DNA of 7,976 nucleotides, taken from positions 1 to 7,976 of the forward strand of contig URXH01000082.1 of assembly GCA_900551675.1 (NCBI GenBank). The letters are read 5' to 3'. This document shows positions 1 to 5,229 of the stretch, piece by piece. A program made the position numbers and the translations under genes. Source of the stretch: an uncultured bacterium. Its GTDB lineage: Bacteria > Cyanobacteriota > Vampirovibrionia > Gastranaerophilales > Gastranaerophilaceae. Numbering within the stretch: the first letter of the stretch is position 1; each line of letters opens with the position of its first letter. The notes below the pieces were generated by a model that was not told where the DNA came from, made no database searches, and worked only from the letters and a program-made list of their open reading frames with translations.

Positions 1-16
1 TTCGGAATCTCATCTG

Positions 17-718
17 ATGCGGCAGCAAGTTAAACATAATGCTAATACCCTGAAACGAACTTATTCACCTATTCACTTATTTACTCATTCCCTTAAAAAA
101 CGAGCTGCGTTTACTCTTGCAGAAGTCTTAATAACATTAGGCATTATCGGGGTTGTTGCTGCATTAACCATTCCAACCTTAATGGCTAATCATAGAAAGC
201 AGGTTGTTGTAACCGGATTGCAAAAGTTTTACACTACATTTAATCAAGCAATATTGCTCGCTGAAAATAAGTACGGCGAAATTGAATACTGGGATAATGC
301 AGATTTATTTACTCCTACAGGTTCAGGGGATTGGTTCAATAAGTATCTGGCTGAATTTTTTACATCTAAAGATATTGAAGTTTTAGAAAAAAACAATTAT
401 GTTTCTTGGATAAAATTATCTGATGGTAGTGCATTTGGGATGCGTTTCGGGGATATGACGACTGAAACTAACTTTGATATGTATTTTTACCCGAATGCTT
501 CAGACATAGATAAATGTATGTTTAATGTAAGCTGTTGCGGCAGAAAATATTTTACGTTTCGTTTTACACCTCAAAGCGGATTGAAGCCTTATGGAGATTT
601 TTTAGGTTTGAATCGTGAACAATTAATAGAAAAATGTCGTGATAACGCTAATTTTTGTACTGCAATAATAATGATGGACGGATGGAAGATATCAAAGGAT
701 TACCCGAAAAGAATTTAA
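17..718 (+). CDS. Type IV pilin-like / type II secretion pseudopilin-like prepilin protein
   Basis: The protein (233 residues) carries a class III signal: basic KKRA, then an N-methylation helix starting at F32 with the conserved Glu at mature position +5 (E36) and an uninterrupted hydrophobic stretch to about residue 55. A prepilin peptidase would cut after A31, so the residue before the cut is Ala rather than the usual Gly. The mature part is a globular domain with five cysteines (C167, C173, C174, C207, C214), probably disulphide-bonded outside the membrane. The ending 'MMDGWKISKDYP' recurs in the multi-copy pilin-like families of gut Melainabacteria, as far as I recall. Such proteins are inserted in the cytoplasmic membrane and assembled into a pilus or pseudopilus, but no assembly gene is nearby. 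The start is uncertain: there is no clear ribosome binding site before the ATG at 17, and the frame is open to the window edge. The 31-residue leader is long and contains an octamer repeat. The gene ends just before a strong terminator shared with aspS. Confidence 0.85.
   Translation: MRQQVKHNANTLKRTYSPIHLFTHSLKKRAAFTLAEVLITLGIIGVVAALTIPTLMANHRKQVVVTGLQKFYTTFNQAILLAENKYGEIEYWDNADLFTPTGSGDWFNKYLAEFFTSKDIEVLEKNNYVSWIKLSDGSAFGMRFGDMTTETNFDMYFYPNASDIDKCMFNVSCCGRKYFTFRFTPQSGLKPYGDFLGLNREQLIEKCRDNANFCTAIIMMDGWKISKDYPKRI
61..92 (+). repeat. Degenerate 8-bp tandem repeat (TTATTCAC-like, four units) in the pilin leader
   Basis: Four consecutive octamers read TTATTCAC, CTATTCAC, TTATTTAC and TCATTCCC, with zero, one, one and two differences from the first. 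They encode residues around 'YSPIHLFTHS' just before the prepilin cleavage region. Because 8 is not a multiple of 3, gain or loss of one unit would shift the reading frame. The repeat is seen directly. Any role is inference, and the imperfect units make frequent slippage less likely. Confidence 0.6.
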
Positions 719-723
719 TTATT

Positions 724-751
724 AAAAAGCCCGTTATTTAACGGGCTTTTT
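724..751. terminator. Bidirectional rho-independent terminator between the convergent pilin-like gene and aspS
   Basis: A perfect 12-bp inverted repeat (724-735 with 740-751) closes on a 4-nt loop. It has a GC core (GCCCG/CGGGC) flanked by A5 on the left and T5 on the right, so a U-tract follows the hairpin in either direction. It lies 5 nt after the pilin-like stop and 7 nt beyond the aspS stop, so it serves both convergent genes. Confidence 0.92.
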
Positions 752-758
752 GTATTTT

Positions 759-2534
759 TTATTTATGTGCAGTGCTTTTTAAGTGAAGTTCTCTTAACTG
801 TTGCAGAGATGCTTCGCCCGGTGCATCTGACATTAAGTCTTTTGCGCCAGAATTTTTCGGGAACGCTATTACGTCTCTGATGCTTTCCGTTCTGCAAAGC
901 AGGGCGACAAGTCTGTCCAAACCGATTGCAAGACCTGCATGAGGCGGTGTTCCGTATTGAAGTGCATTAACCATAAAGCCGAATTTTTCTTTAGCTTCAT
1001 CTTCTGTTAATCCCAATGCTTTAAATACCGCATTTTGAACATCGGATGAATGAATTCTGACAGACCCTCCGCCGAGTTCCGTTCCGTTATAGACAATGTC
1101 ATAAGCTATTGATTTGACATTGCCTAAATCTCCGGCTTTTAACTTGTCTAAATCTTCAATGCAAGGTGATGTGAACGGGTGATGCATAGCCATAAATCTG
1201 CCTTCTTCATCAGACCATTCAAACATCGGGAAGTCTACAACCCATAAAAGATTATGCTTACTTTCGTCAATCAGATTTAATCTTTTACCGAAATAGAGTC
1301 TTAATCTTCCCATAATGTCATAAACAAGTTTGGGCTTATCTGCAACAAAGAAGATTATATCGCCTGCAACAGCGCCCGCTCTTTCCTGAATTTGTTTAGC
1401 CTGTTCTTCTGTTACAAATTTCAATACAGGAGATTTAGCTGTTCCGTCTTCGTTATAAATAATATTTGCAAGAGCTTTTGCTCCGAATGATACAGCAAGT
1501 TTTGTAATATCATCGATATCTTTTCTTGAGAATTTAGCACCGCCGGGAATTCTGATACCTCTGACGATACCGCCGTTTTCTAATGTATCTTTTACAATTT
1601 TGAATTCTGACTGTAAAATAATATCGCCGATATCAAAAAGTTCTAATCCGAAACGGGTGTCTGGTTTATCGGAACCGTATCTGTCCATAGCTTCCTGCCA
1701 CGGCATTTGAATAAACGGAGGTTTAACCTCAACTCCTGCAGCTTTAAATGTTTCAACAATCAAACCTTCAACGCATTTGATAACGTCCTGCTGTTCCACA
1801 AAAGACATTTCAAGGTCAATTTGTGTAAATTCAGGCTGTCTGTCGGCACGCAAATCTTCATCGCGGAAGCATTTTGCAATCTGGTAATATCTTTCAATAC
1901 CGCCGACCATCAATAACTGCTTGAAAATCTGCGGAGATTGCGGCAGCGCATAGAATTTGCCTTCCTGCACTCTTGAAGGTACCAGATAATCTCTTGCGCC
2001 TTCCGGAGTTGTTTTAATCAAAATAGGTGTTTCTACTTCCAGAAAATCTTCGCCGTTAAGATAGCTTCTTGCTGCCTGACAGATTTTGTGGCGCAATGTC
2101 AAATTGTGAAGCATACTTTCACGTCTTATATCAAGGTATCTGTATTTAAGTCTGATGTCTTCGGAAACATTCTCATCATCCAGTACAAAAGGCAAAGTCT
2201 TTGCTTCCGATAAAATTTCAACAGAGGCAGGATACATTTCTACCTGACCTGTAGCGTATTTTTCATTATAAGTTTCTTCGGGGCGTCTTGTAACTTTTCC
2301 TTTTACGGTAATAACATATTCAGATCTTAATTTTTCAAAAACTTTGTGTACTTCGGGGTTAATCTGCGGGTTTGCAACAAGCTGGAAAAAACCTGTTCTG
2401 TCTCTCAATTCCACAAATAAAATACCGCCTAAATCACGGATAGTTGAAGCCCATCCTGACAGGGTAACTTCTTCATTCAAATTGTTAAGATTAAGCTCTC
2501 CGCAATTATGGTCTTTAAGTTTGGTTTTAATCAT
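759..2534 (-). CDS. aspS: Aspartyl-tRNA synthetase (bacterial type)
   Basis: Class IIb synthetase that charges tRNA-Asp in the cytoplasm: Asp + ATP + tRNA gives Asp-tRNA + AMP + PPi. The 591-residue length is normal for the bacterial type. An N-terminal OB-fold anticodon-binding domain occupies about residues 1-105 (GWASTIRDLGG near 27-37). Motif 1 lies around 160-185 (FLEVETP...TPEGARDYLVPSR). Motif 2 is at 222-244 (FRDEDLRADRQPEFTQIDLE), with the ATP-binding FRDE. The bacterial GAD insertion spans about 290-410, and motif 3 is GLAIGLDRL at 534-542. L35 and E87 stand where non-discriminating enzymes usually have His and Gly, so it looks like a discriminating, tRNA-Asp-specific form; this is inference from remembered alignments. 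A good ribosome binding site (AAAAGGAAG on the minus strand, 2540-2548) sits 5 nt before the ATG. No convincing own promoter is visible in the 93 nt after the upstream 126-residue gene, so co-transcription with it is possible. It ends at the shared terminator. Confidence 0.98.
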   Translation of the reverse strand: MIKTKLKDHNCGELNLNNLNEEVTLSGWASTIRDLGGILFVELRDRTGFFQLVANPQINPEVHKVFEKLRSEYVITVKGKVTRRPEETYNEKYATGQVEMYPASVEILSEAKTLPFVLDDENVSEDIRLKYRYLDIRRESMLHNLTLRHKICQAARSYLNGEDFLEVETPILIKTTPEGARDYLVPSRVQEGKFYALPQSPQIFKQLLMVGGIERYYQIAKCFRDEDLRADRQPEFTQIDLEMSFVEQQDVIKCVEGLIVETFKAAGVEVKPPFIQMPWQEAMDRYGSDKPDTRFGLELFDIGDIILQSEFKIVKDTLENGGIVRGIRIPGGAKFSRKDIDDITKLAVSFGAKALANIIYNEDGTAKSPVLKFVTEEQAKQIQERAGAVAGDIIFFVADKPKLVYDIMGRLRLYFGKRLNLIDESKHNLLWVVDFPMFEWSDEEGRFMAMHHPFTSPCIEDLDKLKAGDLGNVKSIAYDIVYNGTELGGGSVRIHSSDVQNAVFKALGLTEDEAKEKFGFMVNALQYGTPPHAGLAIGLDRLVALLCRTESIRDVIAFPKNSGAKDLMSDAPGEASLQQLRELHLKSTAHK

Positions 2535-2627
2535 TTTAACTTCCTTTTCTATTTTTTGTTCGGACTTATTTTAAGTTTATCAAAAACATAAAAAAAAAGG
2601 AATAAATATGAAGAAAGTTATTTTTAA

Positions 2628-3008
2628 TTATCGTTTTACGCGGGATCTCTGGCGTTGTCTTTCTATTTGCTGTTTTTCTTCTTCAGCTTCTTCCAGATCG
2701 TCATAATAGCTGTCTTCGTATTCATAATCGTCAGGAAGAATTTCTATAATTTGCATTGTAATTATGCATGAAATATTTACATGGAGCTGATGTGATTTAT
2801 CAGGTCGGAACGCTAGATTTTTTCTGTCTTTAACTTCGCAGTTTTTCAAGGTTATGAATTGGAATCCGCCGTTTAGAATGTAGAAAAGCATATTATCTGG
2901 AATAGAGTTGCTAAAACGCATATTTTCAGGAAGCAGTAATTCCCCTTCTATATACTGATCGTTTGTTGTTATCAAAACCTGCATTCTTGGTAAATCATTA
3001 ATTATCAT
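2628..3008 (-). CDS. Small conserved-looking protein with an N-terminal beta-rich domain and a charged coiled tail; function unknown
   Basis: This 126-residue protein has no signal peptide or membrane segment. Residues 8-90 look like a compact beta-rich domain: 'QVLITTNDQYIEGELLLPENMRFS', a phenylalanine-rich strand pair (FQFITLKNCEV), then 'KSHQLHVNISCIITMQII'. The pattern V-x-T-x-D-x-x-I-x-G-x-L-x-P-x-x-R-x-S resembles a family of small Sm-like or beta-barrel proteins of unknown function (DUF6812-like). That likeness is from memory and weak. Residues 93-111 are strongly acidic (DDYEYEDSYYDDLEEAEEE) and residues 111-126 are Gln/Arg-rich and basic, so the tail is probably a solvent-exposed helix or disordered. 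The start is supported by AGGAGA about 6 nt upstream and a good promoter at 3032-3060. It precedes aspS in the same direction. No job can be assigned from context. Confidence 0.8.
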   Translation of the reverse strand: MIINDLPRMQVLITTNDQYIEGELLLPENMRFSNSIPDNMLFYILNGGFQFITLKNCEVKDRKNLAFRPDKSHQLHVNISCIITMQIIEILPDDYEYEDSYYDDLEEAEEEKQQIERQRQRSRVKR

Positions 3009-3031
3009 ATATTTTCTCCTGAATTTATTTT

Positions 3032-3060
3032 AATATAACATAAAACCGCCGTTTTGTCTA
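3032..3060 (-). promoter_or_regulatory. Sigma-70-type promoter for the 126-residue gene
   Basis: On the minus strand, a -35 box TAGACA (3055-3060) is followed by a 17-bp spacer and a -10 box TATATT (3032-3037), preceded by TG as in an extended -10. Each hexamer matches consensus at five of six positions. Transcription would begin near 3025, giving a leader of about 17 nt that holds AGGAGA before the ATG at 3008. The spacer contains the downstream arm of the preceding operon's terminator hairpin. Confidence 0.7.
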
Positions 3061-3091
3061 TCAATGCTTAGTGAAAAAGAACGGCGGTTTT
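3042..3091 (-). terminator. Hairpin terminator of the nfeD-SPFH operon
   Basis: A perfect 12-bp inverted repeat (AAAACCGCCGTT at 3042-3053, complement at 3080-3091) lies 17 nt beyond the SPFH stop, with a GC-rich core. Read on the minus strand it ends in TTTT followed by an AT-rich tract. The loop is large (26 nt), so it is not a textbook terminator. It overlaps the promoter of the next gene. Confidence 0.7.
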
Positions 3092-3108
3092 ATAAATATT
3101 TATTAGTT

Positions 3109-4080
3109 TTATTTTTTGTCAAACATTTGTTTAATTCCGTCAACAGAGGACAGTATGCCTGTTGCTTCATAAGGCATGTAAACAACTTTATTATTTTCGC
3201 CTTTCGTAATTGAAGAAAGTGTTTCAAGATATTTCATTGCAATTAAGTATTTATCAGGCTGGCCTTTGTCTGCTAATGCATTTATAATTCGCAAAATTGC
3301 TTCTTTTTCAGCATCTGCTTCAATTACTCTCGCCTGAGCAATACCTTCGGCGCGGAGAATTTCTGCCTGTTTTTCGCCTTCTGCGGATCTTATGGCAGCT
3401 TCTTTTTCTCCTTCAGCTTTTCTGATTGCGGCTTCTTTCAGTCCTTCTGCTTCTGTTATGGTTGCTTTCTTTTCTCTGTCTGCTTTCATTAATTTATCCA
3501 TTGATGCCTGAATATCAGCAGGCGGGAAAATATCCTGAATCTCAACACGATTAACTTTTACGCCCCATTTGTTTGTTGCTTCATCAAGTGTTGTTCTCAA
3601 TTCATCATTAATTTTTCCTCGTGATGTTAAAGTTTCCTGCAGATCCATCTGGCCTACAAGGTTTCTTAAAGTCGTCTGTGTTAATTTTTCAATAGCATCC
3701 GGCAGGTTTTCGATTTCATAAACGGCGCTTTTTGCATCAATTATCTGAAAATAGATCAGTGCATTAATTGTAATAGATACGTTGTCTCTTGTAATAACAT
3801 TCTGGCGCGGAAAATCATACATTTGTTCTCTCAAATCAATTCTGTCAACCGGTTTGAGGTAATAAAAATTCCTTCCGTCAATGCCTTTTTGTGAAACTTT
3901 TTTATAAATACCTCTCGGTGCTTCTAAGATCGGGAATATAAAGTTGGGTCCTGCTCTTAATGTTTTTTCATAACGTCCCATTCTTTCAATAATAACTTCC
4001 TGTTGCTGCTGTACGATGATTATGCCTTTGAATACATAAACAAGGAGTGCAGCAAGCAAAATTAATAAAACTAAACTCAT
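3109..4080 (-). CDS. SPFH/band 7 membrane protein, stomatin/QmcA-like
   Basis: A 323-residue SPFH (prohibitin homology) protein. An N-terminal hydrophobic helix (about 2-23) anchors it. The SPFH domain follows, about 24-200 ('VQQQQEVIIERMGRYEKTL', 'DFPRQNVITRDNVSITINA', 'VNRVEIQDIFPP'). A segment of about 25 residues (54-79) between 'FIFPILE' and 'DRIDLREQ' is absent from E. coli QmcA as I remember it but is present in a subgroup of stomatin-like proteins. Residues 211-265 are five 11-residue repeats starting A-E-G, forming a long Ala/Glu helix for oligomerisation. Family members build large ring or cage assemblies that organise membrane microdomains and often work with NfeD proteins and membrane proteases. 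Here nfeD is directly upstream, 10 nt away, and this gene's AGGAG ribosome binding site overlaps the nfeD stop codon, so the two are translated from one mRNA. The exact cellular role in this organism is unknown. Confidence 0.93.
   Translation of the reverse strand: MSLVLLILLAALLVYVFKGIIIVQQQQEVIIERMGRYEKTLRAGPNFIFPILEAPRGIYKKVSQKGIDGRNFYYLKPVDRIDLREQMYDFPRQNVITRDNVSITINALIYFQIIDAKSAVYEIENLPDAIEKLTQTTLRNLVGQMDLQETLTSRGKINDELRTTLDEATNKWGVKVNRVEIQDIFPPADIQASMDKLMKADREKKATITEAEGLKEAAIRKAEGEKEAAIRSAEGEKQAEILRAEGIAQARVIEADAEKEAILRIINALADKGQPDKYLIAMKYLETLSSITKGENNKVVYMPYEATGILSSVDGIKQMFDKK
3286..3450 (-). repeat. Five 33-bp repeats encoding 11-residue (hendecad) units in the SPFH protein
   Basis: Residues 211-265 divide into AEGLKEAAIRK, AEGEKEAAIRS, AEGEKQAEILR, AEGIAQARVIE and ADAEKEAILRI. 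The 11-residue period fits a slightly right-handed coiled coil rather than a heptad one. It is the Glu/Ala-rich oligomerisation helix typical of SPFH proteins. The units are divergent at DNA level, so this is an old protein repeat rather than a recent tandem duplication. Confidence 0.75.
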
Positions 4081-4090
4081 TTTTTTTCTC

Positions 4091-4516
4091 CTATACTCTC
4101 TCTACCGTTAGTATTAAACTGTCGTATCTAATAATTCTTACTTCAGAACCTGCCGGAATTGTGTCCTCATTTTCCGTGCGGGCTTCCCAGCGTTCATCAT
4201 AAATTGTAATTGCTCCTGAATATTTGCTGACAGGTTCTGTTACTTTAACGATTTTTCCTATATATTTGGCTTCCATACCTGTTTCATGCTCTTTGTCTTT
4301 TTTATTTTTAATAAGCAGCGGACGAAGAAACAGTATTGATAAAACAGATAAAATAACAAATAATATTGTTAATATAATCCAGTCAGAGATCCATACCGCA
4401 GTAACTGCAGTGATAAATCCTGCTATTGCAAGATTTAAAAAGAACATTGAAGGTACAAGCATTTCAAGTATTAAAAATACAAGTCCCGCAATTACAAATA
4501 TTTCCCATAAAACCAT
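4091..4516 (-). CDS. NfeD-like membrane protein, short form (three membrane helices plus OB-fold)
   Basis: A 141-residue protein with three predicted membrane helices (about 3-21, 25-44 and 46-65), a basic linker (KNKKDKEHE) and a soluble C-terminal beta domain from about 82 to 141 ('GKIVKV...GAITIYDERWEARTENEDTIPAGSEVRII'), the OB-fold typical of NfeD. It lacks the N-terminal ClpP-like protease domain of long NfeD proteins, so it is the short type normally paired with a stomatin/SPFH partner. That partner is encoded 10 nt downstream. The two products probably interact in the cytoplasmic membrane. The ATG at 4516 is supported by AAGGAGA a few nucleotides upstream and by a good promoter at 4541-4569. 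This gene leads the operon. Confidence 0.92.
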   Translation of the reverse strand: MVLWEIFVIAGLVFLILEMLVPSMFFLNLAIAGFITAVTAVWISDWIILTILFVILSVLSILFLRPLLIKNKKDKEHETGMEAKYIGKIVKVTEPVSKYSGAITIYDERWEARTENEDTIPAGSEVRIIRYDSLILTVERV

Positions 4517-4540
4517 ATCTTCTCCTTTTTATAATATTTG

Positions 4541-4569
4541 ATATTAGCATATTTTTTGCGTATCGTCAA
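4541..4569 (-). promoter_or_regulatory. Sigma-70-type promoter for the nfeD-SPFH operon
   Basis: On the minus strand, TTGACG (4564-4569), a 17-bp spacer and TAATAT (4541-4546), with TG one base before the -10 box (extended -10). The predicted transcript starts near 4534 and gives a short leader holding AAGGAGA before the nfeD ATG. The -35 box lies 9 bp from the -35 box of the divergent + strand promoter. Confidence 0.7.
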
Positions 4570-4578
4570 CAAAACAAT

Positions 4579-4606
4579 TTGTCAAATATAAAAAATTTGC
4601 TATAAT
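4579..4606 (+). promoter_or_regulatory. Sigma-70-type promoter for the + strand gene group starting at 4659
   Basis: TTGTCA (4579-4584), a 16-bp spacer and a consensus TATAAT (4601-4606), preceded by TGC (extended -10). Transcription would start near 4613, leaving a leader of about 45 nt before the ATG at 4659. Divergent from the nfeD-SPFH promoter. The 142 nt between the two genes holds these two promoters and nothing else I can recognise. Confidence 0.75.
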
Positions 4607-4658
4607 TATAAAAATACTTGTTTGTAAAATTATTAGAGGTTGTTAAAAGGTATGAATT

Positions 4659-5198
4659 ATGAAAATATTTAGTTTTTTGATTGCTTTAGTATTAGCTGCT
4701 TTTTTGATCGGAAAGTATAGTGATTATAAAGCTCCTTCCGACTTAAAAGTAAAAGAGCAGGCGTCTGAATCCGTTGCAGCTAATGCGACTGAGCGGCCTG
4801 TAAAGATTTCTTTTCACGGAGCAGTAAAGATTCCTGACAGTGTTTATGAAAATACCGCTAATAGTGATACCTATTATGAAATAATACACGGTAACAGAAA
4901 AATGATTTTCTGGGTATATGCTGACTGCCCGATTGGCAGAAATATAAAAAGCAGAATGGAAGCAATACTGAATCGTAATAATTTGTATTCAAACTATACA
5001 CATAAGCCGAATCTTATGTCCGGCGGTGTTATGGTAAGATGTAGAAATAATACGGCTAAATGTGCTCAAATTTATTTATACGATAATTGCAGCGACAATA
5101 TTTGTATAATTAATCCGATGGAGAAAGCTATTATTAAGTTGAATAATTCTGATTTTGACACAATAGAAAATACTTTGATAAGAGCTAAGAACTGGTAA
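4659..5198 (+). CDS. Small exported or membrane-anchored cysteine-containing protein of unknown function
   Basis: I do not recognise this 179-residue protein. An N-terminal hydrophobic stretch (about 3-18, after MKIF) looks like a signal peptide or membrane anchor with no lipobox cysteine. Residues 19-50 are a polar linker. The folded part is about 50-179. It contains a strand-like segment leading into 'FWVYADCPIGRNIKSRMEAIL' (84-104), a strand, Asp-Cys-Pro, then helix, which resembles the start of a thioredoxin-like fold, but no second cysteine is placed for a CxxC motif. Four further cysteines (C128, C135, C144, C149) sit in a Asn-rich stretch, so disulphides outside the cytoplasm are plausible. 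AAAGG lies 8 nt before the ATG. An upstream ATG at 4652 gives only six codons. The gene has its own good promoter and is followed 31 nt later by the RqcH-like gene, with no terminator between. Function cannot be assigned. Confidence 0.8.
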   Translation: MKIFSFLIALVLAAFLIGKYSDYKAPSDLKVKEQASESVAANATERPVKISFHGAVKIPDSVYENTANSDTYYEIIHGNRKMIFWVYADCPIGRNIKSRMEAILNRNNLYSNYTHKPNLMSGGVMVRCRNNTAKCAQIYLYDNCSDNICIINPMEKAIIKLNNSDFDTIENTLIRAKNW

Positions 5199-5217
5199 TC
5201 TTTAAGTGTTTTTGTTG

Positions 5218-5223
5218 TAATAT
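5218..5223 (+). promoter_or_regulatory. Possible -10 box placed for a leaderless mRNA of the RqcH-like gene
   Basis: TAATAT ends 6 nt before the ATG at 5230, so transcription initiated from it would begin at or very near the start codon. There is no Shine-Dalgarno sequence in the 31 nt before this gene, which makes a leaderless message conceivable. No good -35 box is present at the right distance (GTAATC at 17 bp), so this is a weak call. Read-through from the upstream gene remains the alternative. Confidence 0.25.
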
Positions 5224-5229
5224 CTTTAT

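Noticed and set aside
1707..1916. Open frame on the + strand within aspS.
   Set aside because: Fully antisense to a strongly conserved synthetase domain, with no recognisable domain or start signal.
2344..2574. Open frame on the + strand over the start of aspS.
   Set aside because: Antisense to the anticodon-binding domain of aspS, Ser/Leu-rich as expected for a shadow frame, with no promoter or ribosome binding site.
2535..2627. A separate aspS promoter (TTGATA or TAAAAT-like boxes on the minus strand).
   Set aside because: No pair of boxes has both acceptable sequence and spacing in this AT-rich stretch, so no promoter is called.
2608..2706. Short + strand frame of 32 codons (MKKVIFNYRFTRDLWRC...) with an AAGGAA 5 nt before its ATG, antisense to the end of the 126-residue gene.
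   Set aside because: The ribosome binding site sits in an A-rich tract where such matches arise by chance, most of the frame is antisense to a supported gene, and no promoter is visible.
4224..4541. Open frame on the + strand over nfeD.
   Set aside because: Antisense shadow of a membrane protein gene that has its own promoter, ribosome binding site and operon partner.
4652..4672. Six-codon mini-frame starting 7 nt before the ATG at 4659, possible translational attenuator.
   Set aside because: It shares the same weak AAAGG, is very short, and nothing else supports regulation. The longer frame explains the start better.
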